A DNA stretch of 64,000 nucleotides, from the NCBI RefSeq assembly GCF_947179165.1, contig NC_077246.1, positions 66,318,921 through 66,382,920 on the forward strand, given 5' to 3'. Position numbers and translations under genes: made by a program. The DNA comes from Solanum dulcamara (taxonomy: Eukaryota; Streptophyta; Magnoliopsida; Solanales; Solanaceae). The notes beneath the pieces were generated by a model. The model searched no databases, was not told the origin of the DNA, and saw only the letters and a program-made list of their open reading frames with translations. The stretch's first letter is position 1. Every line of letters begins with the position of its first letter. This document shows positions 9,987-22,943 of this stretch, piece by piece.

Positions 9987-11211
9987 ATGGGTGTAAAAGG
10001 CAAGTTAATTGGTTCAGTAGAGGTGAAATGTGGAGGACACTTGGTTCATGATATTTTTCACACCAATACTCATCATATACCCAATATTTGTCGTGGTAAG
10101 ATCAAACATTTTGAGATTCATGAAGGTGGAACCGTCAAAGTTGGTTCGATAGTTAGCTGGAAGTATAATGATGATAATATATATTTTCCTGCTTTATCTC
10201 TCTTTATATATATTTCTCATTACTTGCATATATATTTTTTCACATTTATGTATATTTGGTATGACAAATTATTTATGATTCTAGACAAAATTTGCATGTA
10301 AAAGCTACAAAGGGTATTTGGTTACCATAAAATATATTCCAAGGAAAACATTTTGCATCCGGGGGGGGGGGGGGGAATTACCTTCTTTAATTTCATCATA
10401 TCATTAGTGCCCAAGTTATTTTCTTACAACTATGTTTAACTTTAACTTCATATTACATGTCACCCTGCGCATAGCGGAAGCTTAAGTGCACCGAGCTGCC
10501 CTTTTTTTTTTAGTTAATACTCAAAAGCTACACCAACACCTTTCTGATTTTTGTTGATATCATTATTAGTCCTTAATATGTGCTTTCCATAGTATATCTT
10601 TAACTCACCAATTAAAAATCAGAAAATATTTTTTTTTAGAAAAGAACGTTTTTTATTGAAAATTATTTAATTCGTTCATAACAAACACAATCCAATCAAA
10701 TCTCTATTTTCCCTACTAATTCCCATATTTTTCTCAATGATGGTTTGAAAATTTTAAAGGATCACTCCATTGAGGAATAAAAAAAGTAGATAGTTCAATC
10801 TTTTTGAACTTCAGATCATTTTTTGAGTAAATGAAAATGAAAAACAAACGAAATACGATGAAGATATTATTGTGAATGTACTAAATCTTTTATGAGGAAT
10901 TGGGTTGTTCTTGGAGTAACATCTCTTGTACTTTCATTTTTTTTTAAATTCTAGATGGAAAAGATAAGATTGCTAAGCAATTGATTGATGCCGTTGATCC
11001 TCAGAAGAAATCAATCACTTGGAGAGTAATTGGAGGAGACCTGCTAGAGTTGTATAATTCCTTCACTACTATTATATCAAGTGACCATCAATGGACTACA
11101 TGGACATTTGTGTACGAGAAGAAAACTGAAGAAACCCCAGAGCCACTTGTTCTTTTGGGTTTTGCCCTCGATCTGATCAAAGATATTGAGGGTCACCTTC
11201 TCAAGAAATAG
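9987..11211 (+). pseudogene. MLP-2: major-latex-protein-like gene with lost intron donor
   Basis: Exon 1 is 9987-10173 (MGVKGKLIGSVEVKCGG...) and exon 2 is 10955-11211 after a TTCTAG acceptor. Together 187 + 257 nt encode 147 aa in frame. The start chosen is the MGVKGK methionine shared by all copies; an upstream in-frame Met at 9927 is not conserved. The Bet v 1-type HEGGTVKVGSIVSWKY loop and the C-terminal WTFVYEKKTEETPEPL region are intact. The donor that reads G/GTAATA in MLP-1 reads G/ATAATA here (10173/10174). Without splicing, translation runs into the intron and ends at 10301, giving 104 aa without the second half. A nearby GT at 10259 would leave the wrong phase. It is therefore probably non-functional, unless the GT is polymorphic or splicing finds another donor. 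Confidence 0.8.
10174..10954 (+). other. MLP-2 intron region (781 bp) with defective donor
   Basis: The expected donor dinucleotide at 10174-10175 is AT; the acceptor AG at 10953-10954 is intact. The interior is AT-rich and includes a run of 15 G at 10361-10375. Confidence 0.75.
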
Positions 11212-11504
11212 AACATCTATGTTATTTGGTGGATATAAACACATGCAGATATATCTATGCCTGATTTTATATCCACTTATATGTTTGTTTGTGTGATGAA
11301 TATTTGGCAATATCTGCTAGTTCTTGTTAGCATGTGGGAATAAATAATGTTGTACATGAAGAATATATATATGCCACTCTCCTTCTATGGATGTATTTCT
11401 ATTTTCTAATGGTCAATATATGTAAGATATTCTGAAATTTGCAAGTTCGAAATAAACAAAGGAGATATATTTATCAATGTGCTTGTAATGATTTGGTTGG
11501 TCAA
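11212..11504 (+). other. MLP-2 3' UTR/flank
   Basis: The sequence resembles the 3' flanks of MLP-1 and MLP-3 (AATATTTGGCAATAT, GCTAGTTCTTG, AAATAAATAATGTTG, ATATGTAAGATATTC). Polyadenylation probably occurs here. No other feature. Confidence 0.55.
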
Positions 11505-14090
11505 TTTTGGAAATCTACTTAAAATTATCATTTTATCTTTCTCAAGAATTGCATCATATCGTATTTGATCAGATTATGATGTTGGTTTTGGAAATTCTTT
11601 TAAAAGTTGTAATTTTGGAAGTTTTGAGTTTTAAAAGGTTAAGTGGTTAAAAAGTGGTTTTCGGTGCCTTTTGAAGTTTCGAATATCCGAGTGATATTTT
11701 TTCGATTTCATCAGTCCCGAAATGTGGAAATTGATCAACGAGAATTGTCGATTTTAGATTCAGAGTCTCTTTATGGATTTGAGGTCCTAAGTTGGAAATT
11801 GTTGAGCTTTTAGCCTTTGGGTTGACTTTGGTCAATGTTTGGAGTTTGAATGCTTGGATCAGATTTTCATTAATTTCATTGAACTCGAGGGATGATTTTA
11901 GGCGTTGAAGAGGTCTTGGTGGAATTTTTAGAGGCCCCGGGCTTGTTTTGGCCTATTTAGGCATTATTTGTGTTTATTGGGACCTTCACGAGTTTTGGGT
12001 CAAGGCGACCTTGAATCTGTGTTCCGACTGTTTTATTGAGTACGAAACATCATCAAATTTAGTAGGGTAGCATATATGATTTATGTGTATGGATTTCTGA
12101 ACGAATTTCGAGGGTCCAATGAAATTATGTTGAAATTGTAAAATTTTGTTCAGTTTCTAGTGCCTCGGGCCCCGTTTTTTGCCAGGACCCATCACAAAAG
12201 TGAGGGACCAATTTTTAGCGGGGATCACTTTAGCGATCAGGCATTGCGATAGCTATTTCTGCGGAAGTGACCCTGAGCCGCTTTTGTGATATTTGAGGAG
12301 GGTTTTGGCATGAGTTTCGGGGTTTAACCCCATTTTTTCAATTTTAAGTTTTGGAAAAACCTTTGAGGCAATTTTGAAAGGGCATTTGCAGTGAATCAAT
12401 TGGGTAAGTGGCAGTGAATCAATTGTGTAAGTGGTTTTGACCCTAAATTTTCAATTCTCATTTAGTAATAATGATTTTAATATCAAAAAATTGGGATTTT
12501 GATTGGCAGAATATGGGGTTTTCAAGAACTTGAGTTTTCAAGGAAAAATGGTGATTTTGAGTTGAATACAACTCCATTTTCGAAATGGTTTTCAGCAATG
12601 GATTCCAAATACTTTGGGTAACCTATTTATGTAACAATTTCCGAATTTAAACCTCATTTTCGAAATCGAATTTTTGAGCCACATTTGTTCAAATTGTGTG
12701 TTCTTAGTTCCTGAATTACAGTATGAATACTACTGTAACTAGATTGTGTTGATTTGGCTACTGTTCGGAAGAAAAAAGCTCAAGCTTTGGATTGATTATG
12801 ATTTATTAAAGCAAGTGAACCTCTAAAACTCCATAAACTTTGTAGAATTCTTGAATTCTCTTCCTTGTATGTGTTGGGGAGTAATGAAAAATTTAACTAC
12901 TCAAATGAATTAACCTTAATTATTGAATGGCGTTAACGAAAAAGGCAATGTGTTGATAATATTGTGATGAAAAGTGTGAATTATCATGATGTTGATATTG
13001 ATGTGTAGTTGAAGAAATATTTTGATAGCTTTGTTGTGATTGTGAATTACTTGAACTTGTCATCTTCCTCATTATTTTGTGAACATGCTTATTTTTGTTA
13101 GTTCTAGAACACGGTGATGAGATGGAAATATTATTGATGTCGAGGTTATTGTCGGTGAGTATATTGATGTTGTGGTCATTGTTGGCGAGTGTATTGAAGC
13201 TAAGGTCATTGTCAGTGACTGTTGTTGATGTGAGGTCATTATCGGTAAGTGTATTGATGTCGAGGTCATTGACAACAAGTGTATTGATGTCGAAGTTATT
13301 ATCGGTGAGTGTTATAGATGTCAAGGTCATTACCTGTGAGTGTTATTGATGCCAAGGTTATTGTCGACAAGTGTGATTGATGTCGAGGTCTTTACCAGTG
13401 GATAGATAGGACTAGGGTGTTTCCCATGAATCCCAATTATTGATTGTGCATGATAACCTTGATATTTGTGTGTAATGAACTTGATACTTGTGATTGATAA
13501 ATATGATACTTGTGATTAGTGAGTTATAACATTTGGACTGTGATTATGAAACCTTGTGAATTGTGCCTTGTGAACTTTAGGTTTGACTGATTTATGTGCA
13601 GGTTTTAGTTATGGTGGTTCGATTGGGATGGAAGGGGTTCTCGTTTTCTATTAGATTTACCTTATATTATTGGATTATTTATTGAGTGTCGTGTTATTTG
13701 ATACTCACTTCTTGCTTTTATACTTGTGTAGGTTCTGAATCTGAACCCGCGTGTTAGATTTTCTTCTTGTTCATCCGAGGATTTTGAAGGAGATATTGAG
13801 AGTCAGTTGTTTATCGTCTGGCGGACTCTCTTGTTCCTTTACTTATGCTTTGTTCTATTTGAAAATCAAAGACATTGAGACTTATATTTATCTTTCGATT
13901 TCTCATCTTATTAGTGGCTTATGCACGTGACAATCAGAGTTTGAGGATTTATTGAAAATGACTAAGTTTTTCACGCTTATGTTATTATTATTAGTTTCTT
14001 ACAACATATCTTCTATATTTGTTGGGTTTTAGCTGATTTGTTTTGATGGAAAAATACATGTGTTATCACGTCCATTTTAAGTGCGTGACA
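11505..14090 (+). repeat. Ty3/gypsy-type LTR remnant, start uncertain
   Basis: The stretch has the composition and blocks of the large LTRs elsewhere in the window and ends in GTGCGTGACA at 14090. Its last 400 bp (CTTGCTTTTATACTTGTG, CTTATGCTTTGTTCTATTTG) matches the reverse complement of about 24190-24370. A clear TG start with a matching TSD was not found, so the left boundary is approximate. It contains a 30-bp minisatellite at 13130-13400. Short ORFs here are not conserved coding sequence. Confidence 0.6.
13130..13400. repeat. 30-bp minisatellite, about nine degenerate copies
   Basis: The unit is approximately GTCATTGTCGGTGAGTGTAT plus TGATGTCGAG, repeated with substitutions across about 270 bp. 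Because 30 is a multiple of 3, it produces low-complexity ORFs on both strands; these are artefacts of the repeat. Confidence 0.85.
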
Positions 14091-14585
14091 GTTCTATTCT
14101 CATACTTTTTCAACCAGACAACTTTGGGGCTTATCTAGTTGTAACGTGGGAATTAAAACTTGCTAAGGTTCCTTAATATAAAGTATATTAATTTAGAGAT
14201 TATCTATGTACACCTAACAAGTAGAGTTATAATACACCAGCAATGTAAAAAATATTGTATATTAGCTATTAGATTATTTTTAAAAGATATTTAAAATGTT
14301 TCTTCATATAAATGAGATTTATAATTTTGAATATAAGATAAATTCATTGCTACACAGGTAAATGTGACATAATAGTATAAAATGTAAACCCTTGTAGAAT
14401 TTTGAATATTAACTACGTTAAGTATGAGTCTAATGATGAGATTATATATCTAATGATTTATATTAATGATGTAACATGGTTAATGTGGTATGCTTGGGAT
14501 ACGAATATGAATGTTGAAAGTAGGTAAAGGTTGCGTAAGGACAACGTGAGGCCATACTAGCAATTAAAAATTGGTGTGCTAAAGA
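14091..14585. other. AT-rich stretch between LTR remnants
   Basis: I recognise no gene, RNA or named repeat here. Confidence 0.4.
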
Positions 14586-15755
14586 TATCACGCCCCAAAC
14601 TTGCGTGGTACGCGATTGACATCCAACCTATCCTACCCATCGAGTGAAGGACATAATGTAAAAATATCTAGAGTTCCTACGACATATACAGAGGAGAAAT
14701 GAGAGAAGTTGAAAAAAAACTCGAAAACAAGTCATGTCATGGTTCAATTCATCGAGCTGTGCGGGCACCTATTCTAACACCTTGATAAGAGAACCCTTAC
14801 AGAAATAACATACGGATGTTTAACAAAATACCAATAATAGCCTTAAGAGTCAGGAATACATCATAATTGAATTATCAGAATTCTAGAGTTTATTACAAAA
14901 CACTTTAACACCCCCAAGGATACTAGTCTAAATAGGTACAAGAGCTTCTAAAGATACAGAGTACAAATAAAAATAAGACATAGCTTCCATCATAAAGAAT
15001 AAAGGGTAGAAGCTGTCGGAGACTCATCTTCTTCTTCACCTCTGAAACATCACTGATCCTGCAACCAAACTACGCTAAGTGGCATAGTAAAAGTAGTATC
15101 AGTACAAACAACATGTACTGGTAGGCATCATCATTCAACTCGATACCCACTGCATAATATAAAGAAATCGACAAGAAGAATACATGCTCTTGAGCAAATA
15201 CACCGCCAAACCTTTATGCACAGAATCTTATCATTCCCATTAACCTCATTAAAGTAGTTCAAGTCTAACTCTCATCCCTTCTAGTTGGTCCGCTGCCAAC
15301 TCTAATCCAGATCAAGGCCTGGCCATTTAACAAATAGATGAGTTTCTGAACTATAGCGCTCATTAACTTTGTCTAACTAGTCTACTACCTTTAGCTTTCA
15401 CACCAACACCTGACCCTAAAATAATTAACTTCTCACTCGAAAGAGGGAAATATTTAAGTGGGCTAAGGATCATATTCTAACCACACTAGCCCATTGTGGC
15501 GGGACCTATTCTGCTTTGGCGGCCTCGCTACAATGGGATTCCTCCTGTCAGAGCGGCCTATTAGGAGGCAGAAACTCTAAATTTTCTTCAAATCCACTAT
15601 TTAAGTCACTAATTTCACTTAACAATGCATCAATTACTTTACACTTGTTTACCCATGACCTTATGCCTACGATGCAGACAAATCTAAAACCCATAACATA
15701 ATCTGAATGGGTATATACATGAACACCTTATCAATTTACCATTTCAGAGCAATAT

Positions 15756-18700
15756 TGTAACATCCCAGAATTTTTTTCGCAAAGACTCAAATATTTCTTC
15801 ACGTGTGTGTAGAATCGGACCAGAGGACTTTTAATTTTACACATGAGTTAGGATTAATTCCTAAGTAATTGAAGTGTGTTAGATGTGTTTAGGGGTCATA
15901 AGGGATCTCTAACACCAAGTCGAGTCCAAAGAATCCCAATCGATTAAGTTTTCGGACGAGTTAGTATAAGGGTCAACTTCAAATGACCATGTATCCTAAA
16001 ATAGGATGAATTGGGTGGACCATGACCTATCAAATTAAATATCTTTGAGTCTTCTTTTCAACGCAGCCAAGATTGTAAATTTTGGAGTTCGGAGTCAAAA
16101 ATTATGACTATCCTAAGACGGACTAGTACTGCCGAAATTTCAGGCCTAGATTGTGACTACAGGAAGCCTGGACTTGGCGCCGCAGTGGTGCAACGCGCCA
16201 CTATTGCGCCAGGAATAATCCTCAGTAGTTTGGTCCCTGGCGCATTGCGTCACTATTAGGCTTACAGGGTTTTAAGCCTATTTTCTAGAACCTGGAAAAC
16301 TTAGGTTTGGCGTTGTAAGGGAGCGATGTGCCATTATAGCGCCATAAAACAGCCTTAATAGTTTAGTCCTTAGTGCAATGCACCAATATCAGATGTGCAG
16401 GTTTTAAGCCTATTTTGGCTTGGCGCGATGCGCCAGCGGGAAATTTTGCCCAGTTTTCCAAATTTTGAGAAAGGGCAAACTAGACTTTTTCCAAAATTAT
16501 ATATACCCAACTTGGAACATTTTGGACCATATTGTTTTTTAGATTTTTGCCTCTCCAAAAAAACCCTAACATTCATCCTTCTTCTCTTCCAAACATCTCC
16601 AACAAGAAATCCTCTCAAAAGCTCGAGGATTCAAGATCTTCAAGTCAAGTCTTGGTTTCTGGTGAGATGATGTTCAAGCAAGGTATGTAAGGCTAACCTA
16701 AAATATGGATTGAGTTCTTCCATATGCCCATAGATGTGTTGGATGAAGAGTGTGAAAGATTTGAACTTTCTAGGAAGGTTTTCTTGAAATTTTACTAAAC
16801 CCTAGAATATTTTGATATACTAGTAATTGATTGATGATTTCATGACTTGAATTATTAAATAGTCATATTTCATATTATTGACTACAAATGGATCTTTGTA
16901 TATACATTAATAGGTATTGATGATATTCTTGAGTTGAGTTTTGTCGAGAGTGTGGATTCATGTATTCATTCACATGAACCTAAGATGGGATTTCTTTTAT
17001 TATAATTGTCTTGAGGTTGAGATGGATGGTTTTGTGTATATATGTATATAATTGGAATGAAAAGAATGAATTGGATAGTTAAGAATGTCCCTTTGTTTCT
17101 ATAAATTGAACATAGGACAAAAATAAAGATTGTGGAGTAGATGTTTGATGATTGGTGTGATGATGATATTTGATAATGATGTGATGATAATATTTGATAA
17201 TGATGTGGATGATGATGTTTGATAATGATGTGAATGGTGATGTTTTGATGATGGTGTGAGTGATGATGTGAATGGTGGCTATTTAACCTATGTAAAATGA
17301 TTGATGAAGGGGTATGTTGATGATGATGTTTGAGGTTAAATGAATTGGAGTCTAATGTGATTATGTGATTTGTATAATTTGATTTGATTTGAGTCTTATG
17401 AACATTTTGAAAATAAATTATGGTTTGAGAAGGAGTTTTAAGTAAATGATTTGTGAGCATTTCTGTATGAACTATTTATATACTATTTTGGGTTTAAAGA
17501 ATGATTATTTTCACCTTCAATTTAAAAGGAGTTTAAGCATGAGTTGAGTTTGAGAAGCCTTTTAATTATTTTGAACATTAGTACTTTGAGTATAAACGAG
17601 TTGAGCATTTGTACATAACAATGTCTATTTTGAGTTTGAGTTGAGGAGTTGAAGTTATGTTTTAAAAACATTTAATATTTCCTGCATTCATTGAGTTGAG
17701 ATGGTATCAAATCTTTAAAATAAGATTTTGATGATTGAGATGAGTTGATTGGAAAGAAGGTCCAATGAGGCCAGATTTGACTGAGTTTTGAAAAGAGTCC
17801 AATGAGACTAAATGAGTATTTTGAGTATTTTACTCACCTGATAAATATGAGCATATTGAGTCTTGGGAGGTGTATCGAGTACCAAATTGGGTAAGAGTAT
17901 AGTCCATACTTGAATCAATAAACTACATCGCCAAACGTAGAAGAGGATCGAACCGTTAAAGTCGGATGTTTCCCAAATTATTGTCCTGATATGATAGGAC
18001 TTAGTTGGATTGGATCCATGATTGGTTGATTCGTTCATACCCTGGCAAAGTATGAACGGATGTGGCAATAACGTCGGTTTGTTGTACTAGCACTCGCTCA
18101 TATGGTGATAGTTGTCGGTTAGAGAAACTCCCAATTGATTGGATTGTTAATGATATGACTGGTTTGATTGTGATTGTAGATGATTGAGTTGAATTGTAAA
18201 ACATTGCATAATTTAATTTGCATATTTATTGAGTTGATTCCTTTGAGTTGATTATTGAGTTGATTGTATATGATCGGATTGGGTTAGATAAATTATGATT
18301 GGATTATGTATGATTGGATCATATTAGGTGATATGTGATGGATTGGATTAGATGATATGTGATTGGGTTGAATAGAATGGTATGTGATTGGATCAGATCG
18401 GATTGTATATGATTGGATTGGATCGAATTGTATATGACCGGATTGAACCGATTGTATATGATTGGATTAAATCGGATTTGAACTGTATTGTACATGATTG
18501 GATTGAATCGTATTGTATAGTGTGTGATTGGTCTTTGTCTAAAAATGTATTCTTACTTAAGACTTATGACACTTTGATTGAGTCTCTCTTATCTTTCTGA
18601 TTTGAGATATTTGAACCTATGTTATTCTTTCTTTAGGTATGTTTCATTCTGCCATATTACATACTCGTACATTCTATGTACTGACATCCATTTGGACCTG

Positions 18701-19196
18701 CATCGTTTCATGATGTAGAGACAGGTTTAAGAGATCGTCAATAGGAGCACCATTGAGGATCTATTCACACCCAGCGTATTGATGAGTCCTCCCCTATATT
18801 TGGAGGACACCGCTTATGTTATTCTTACGTTGAGTTAGCCCTTTTCATTTTGATTTGAGGTAGCCATGAACATGTCATTGGCACCAATCATATAGTAGTG
18901 ATAGAGGCTTCATAGACTAGATAGTGATGGGTCGATTGAATATTTTATTTCCTTGAATTATTCTTGTCAAACTATTTTAATGACAAAGATTGAAGTTTGA
19001 TTTGTTGGCCCATGGCCTTTTTTTCTTGAGTTAGATTGTTGATTTGGGATTTTCCCACCAAATTTTCTCTTTATTTTAAGTCTTCTGCTGATTGAATGAA
19101 TGAACGGATGTGTGATCAGGCTATGTGGTTAGCTTGGGAGCTAGAAATGGTTCCTGAGTGCCTATCACGTCTAGGGTACCCTCTTGGAGCGTGAAA
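15756..19196 (+). mobile_element. Ty3/gypsy solo LTR, 3441 bp, TSD AATAT
   Basis: It begins TGTAACATCCCAG at 15756 and ends GTGAAA at 19196 (final CA mutated to AA), flanked by perfect AATAT repeats at 15751-15755 and 19197-19201. It belongs to the same broad family as the inverted solo LTR at 60358-63558: shared GCGCCA-rich block (16180-16440), a TATATATAC box near 16499, CAAGGTATGTAAGG at 16678-16691, TGATGATGTTTGATAATG repeats and GATTGGATTG repeats. No internal region or second LTR is present, so it is a product of intra-element recombination. ORFs inside it are not protein genes. Confidence 0.9.
18230..18535. repeat. degenerate GATTGGAT-type tandem repeat inside the LTR
   Basis: Units of roughly 20-30 bp with GATTGGATTG, TGTATATGATTGGA and ATCGGATTG recur over 300 bp. 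The reverse-complement counterpart lies at about 61015-61230 in the solo LTR 60358-63558, so the array is a family trait, not a local expansion. Confidence 0.8.
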
Positions 19197-20976
19197 AATA
19201 TATTGTTTCACATTGTAAATCTCAGATATAATAGTCAACACGGTAACACTTGGACCTTTGGTCCTTTCATATCAATTATTACACAAGATGGGAATGCTCA
19301 ACTATAATCGAGTCAGTTTTTTTATTATCACACATATAATCAAGATCAATTCACAAATGATAACCACACAATGGTTCTCTCATGGAACTCATATCCAAAC
19401 AATATATGTATCAGAACGTGACACTCAATTCAATATATATGTCGGAATGTGACACTCTATCCTATATATGTGTCAGAATGTGACACCCGATCTAACATAT
19501 GTGTTGAAATATGACACCCGATCTAATATATGTGTTGAAATGTGACACCCAATTCAATATCACAACCACAATCACAGTCAACAATGAATAGTTCAAGTAC
19601 CTGCACAATTAAGTAAAAGGTTCATTGCATGTAATTGTTCACAAATAGTCATTTCATTGGTTTGATTCTATCTTTCCCTTCATTAATAATATTTCATCAA
19701 GCCTTTTTTATTCAAGGCATTACTTTTAGTAGATTAAGTTCAAAATTATGAATTTTACGGTCTTGGATTGTAGACTAATCATTACAACACATCAATCACC
19801 CAACCACAATAGTAAATGCATAGAAAACTTTACAACATTACTCTATCACAATAAAAGTATCTCTATGATATAGACTAAACCATAATCTACAACCGTATGT
19901 AATTACATAGGTTCATGGCATGGGATTTATCAAACCTAAGTTATTCAGATTTACCTTTTATTTTATGATTCACATTACTTAAATAATTTACAAGAAATAA
20001 CCGGCATGAACACACATAATTATTTGTATAATCACATTCCTCAATATACATCAAATTTTCATAACCCACTGATCTCAAGATCTCTTAACAATGCAACAAT
20101 AATCTACATTTAATCCCACAAGGATCACTGACCTTCAAAATAGTTTTCATCAAGGTTAACATTAAAAGATTGGACATTTATCACTAGTCACATAATAAAC
20201 ATAATCCACAACATATATTCCCACCCTAAACATCAATTAACAATCATTTAACCATCTAGACTGTATGCCAAAAGGCTTAGGCATGAAATCTCCTGTCAAT
20301 CTACATTATATTAAGCAATAGGAATGAATTTATAACTACTCAATTGAGAAAATCTAGCCTACCTGGGCGCCAAGTAATTGTAGATAGATTATAGCATGAT
20401 CATCGATTTTTGGAAGGAGAATTTATGGAGACAGGCCTGAAATCCATGGGTTGTAGCCTTCCTCGCATTAGAATTCCCTTTTCCTTTCTCTCTAAGCCTA
20501 GAGCAGCCTTTTGGGGGTTTATAGGGAAAGCATCACCTATTTGTTCACTTAAGGGAAGAAGGAGATAATAACAATACACCACTTTTAAGTCCTGGCCCGT
20601 CGGATCCCCCTTTGGTGGCCTAGTCCCAATAGTGTTTAGTAAAATGGGCAGAACCTTTTAGTCCAAACTCCGAATGAGGCAAATTCGATAGTGATGGAAA
20701 AAAGATTCATAGACCTTTAATTTGACAGGTCATGGACCACCTAATTCATTATAGGCTGAGAGATATGGTCATTTGAATTTGACCCTAGCTTAAACTTAAG
20801 TCCAAAACTTAATTGGAAAGACACTTTAAACTCAACTTTGAGATAGGAGCATAGTACGACCTTAATTCACAACTAATGCACTCACATATCAAGGAATTGA
20901 TCCTAGTCATATGACGAAAGAGATTCATATACCTTTACCATAGATATTTTTAGTAACGATGGGCTAGATCATTACA

Positions 20977-22943
20977 ATAGATACCAATTTACCTCTCGTT
21001 TGTCCCCGAATGACAAGACGTAGGAGAGGGCATGAGCCAATTTAAGAGTTTTTCAAAAACAATGATAAAACACCACTACAACTTAGGGAAAAATCACATT
21101 TCGGACTAACCCATTTACTTCAACTACTATATGAAAAGTTCTACTAACCCTAAATCCATTCTGAAAGTTTCTATGGGATACTATGTCCCTCACATATCAT
21201 GATAGCACCTTAAATTTTTCTCAAACACTACACCTCGATGCTGTCAAATATCTCTAAACCACTCAATTCATAAGGTTAATTGGATTCTATGATAACTGAA
21301 GCCTTATCAACTCTCATATTAAGGAAAATTTTACCCGGGTACTTACACCTTAACTAATGTTATAAGTAGCACATCATCCCCACTCAAATAGAAGTAACCA
21401 CAAGATATCTCATGAATCAAACACAAGAATCAACAAATCACAATTAAGTTTATGTGGATGCTAATTCACAATCAATAATCGAGCATCAATCATATTCACT
21501 GGCAATGATATCGGCATCACACTCTCTATCCCATCACATGATCCCAAAAACCAATGCAATTCAGCATGCTCATACCTTAATGAAGAATGACAAGTTCAAG
21601 CAATTCCCTATCACAATAGGACTATCAAGGTGTATCATAAGATTTACATCTTTGCCAATATCAGGCATTTTCAATAAAAGGTCTTCTTATGGGACCTACA
21701 AAATCCTATTTGTGTCAGAACGTGACACCCGATCTAAATTTTGTGTCGAAACGTGACACATGATCTAAATATGTATCGGAATGTGACACCCGATCCCAAC
21801 ATACAGACAATCACAATTACATTCAGTATTTCAGCATTTATATCGCCAAGAACAGGTTTATCACAAAAACAGACAAGTAAATGATCATTTCACACATAAT
21901 CTAGCATATTTCCCTATTCATATACACACATGCATATCATGAAGCAATTTAACAAGTATATGAAACACAGATGAAAAACTAAACCATCACCTACGTTACC
22001 AACTCCTAAGGTTTACCACCAATATCCACATATTTTATATCTATGTACATATTACTATGTCCATTACAACTTCACCCGTCTGTATGCAACAATATCACAA
22101 TCAATGTCTCCCCAATTATTGTACCACCTTCTTTCCTAGGTCACTTCAAATTAAACAACCAAGACAATCGAATTTATGTCTGTGACCCGTGGCCTATAGC
22201 TTAGTTATACGAATTCTCGTTAAATTCTCTTTTATACTACACAATGGGTATAGATTTAACTATTCAAATAAGAGAATTAACTATTACTCGTTCTGGAGTA
22301 GAAGGGTGGGACAAGGCAAAACAGGGGAAAATAGAGGACCTCTTTCTGAGGTTTCTATCTCGCAAAATCCCACTCTGGCGGTCCCGCCCTAGTGGGATAT
22401 TTCCACTGGTGCGGAAATCGTCGACACAATAGCCTCAATAACTTTCCATTGTGCACTTTCCTGCCCCATATCCCCCTTAGGACTTTCACAGTTAAACTTA
22501 ACCCATTTGACTTCGTTTTCACAAGAAGTTTAACATGAATTATCCAGAGTCAAACCCAACACTGCATGTAAAAGATTATCGCTCCCCATTACCTTAGCAT
22601 AACAACTATGCACAACACAAGGAGTCGTTCATTACCCCCCCCCTATTAGACAAATATCCTCATGATAAATAGGAGCACAAATTAGAAACACTAAAGCAAT
22701 GAGTTTCCATAAACTCAATCCAATAGTTCAAACAATTATCATAGATAGAAATACAATCTAGCAACAACTAAAGTATTGAGTCCTCATAAACTCAATCCAC
22801 TAGTAAAAACAATTATGATCACAAGTACAATATAGCTCAAATCCCTAGTCTCAAGTCTTGACTTAATAAACATATGACATCGCCTTAAGGTATTTAACAT
22901 AATTCCAAGATTAACTCAAGCAATCCATAGACCAATTCATAGG
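20977..22943 (-). repeat. Ty3/gypsy-derived remnant, boundaries unclear
   Basis: The region contains GTGACACCCGATC repeats (about 21715-21800) followed by the AGAACAGGTTTATCACAAAAACAG and CATAATCTAGCATATTTCCC blocks also present at 3255-3330. A GC-rich patch with GTCCCGCC near 22320-22420 resembles one at 15490-15570. No intact ORF or identifiable domain. Confidence 0.5.

Larger units (their letters stand above)
14586..20976 (-). mobile_element. older Ty3/gypsy solo LTR, interrupted by a younger solo LTR
   Basis: The left end reads TATCACGCCCCAAAC (a decayed TGTCACGCCCC end) at 14586 and the right end reads ATCATTACA at 20976. This is the TG...CA layout of a minus-strand LTR. Flanking 5-mers AAAGA (14581-14585) and ATAGA (20977-20981) differ at one base and may be the target duplication. 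Subtracting the nested insert and its TSD leaves about 2.9 kb. The interior has a tandem array of GTGACACCCGATC units (19390-19560) and, near the right end, the AGACCTTTAATTTGACAGGT block shared by other LTRs here. Confidence 0.55.

Noticed and set aside
10361..10375. Run of 15 G in the MLP-2 intron as a functional G-tract
   Set aside because: A single homopolymer without other G-runs for a quadruplex; likely slippage or a sequencing-sensitive site.
10170..10960. MLP-2 intron as a U12-type AT-AC intron
   Set aside because: It ends in AG and the donor ATAATATA does not match the ATATCCTT consensus; mutation of GT is simpler.
12920..13349. ORFs on both strands over the 30-bp minisatellite
   Set aside because: They arise from the repeat period being a multiple of three; no domain or start context.
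16966..17460. 164-codon minus-strand ORF rich in His and Ser
   Set aside because: It translates the TGATGATG-type array inside a solo LTR; low complexity and not conserved.
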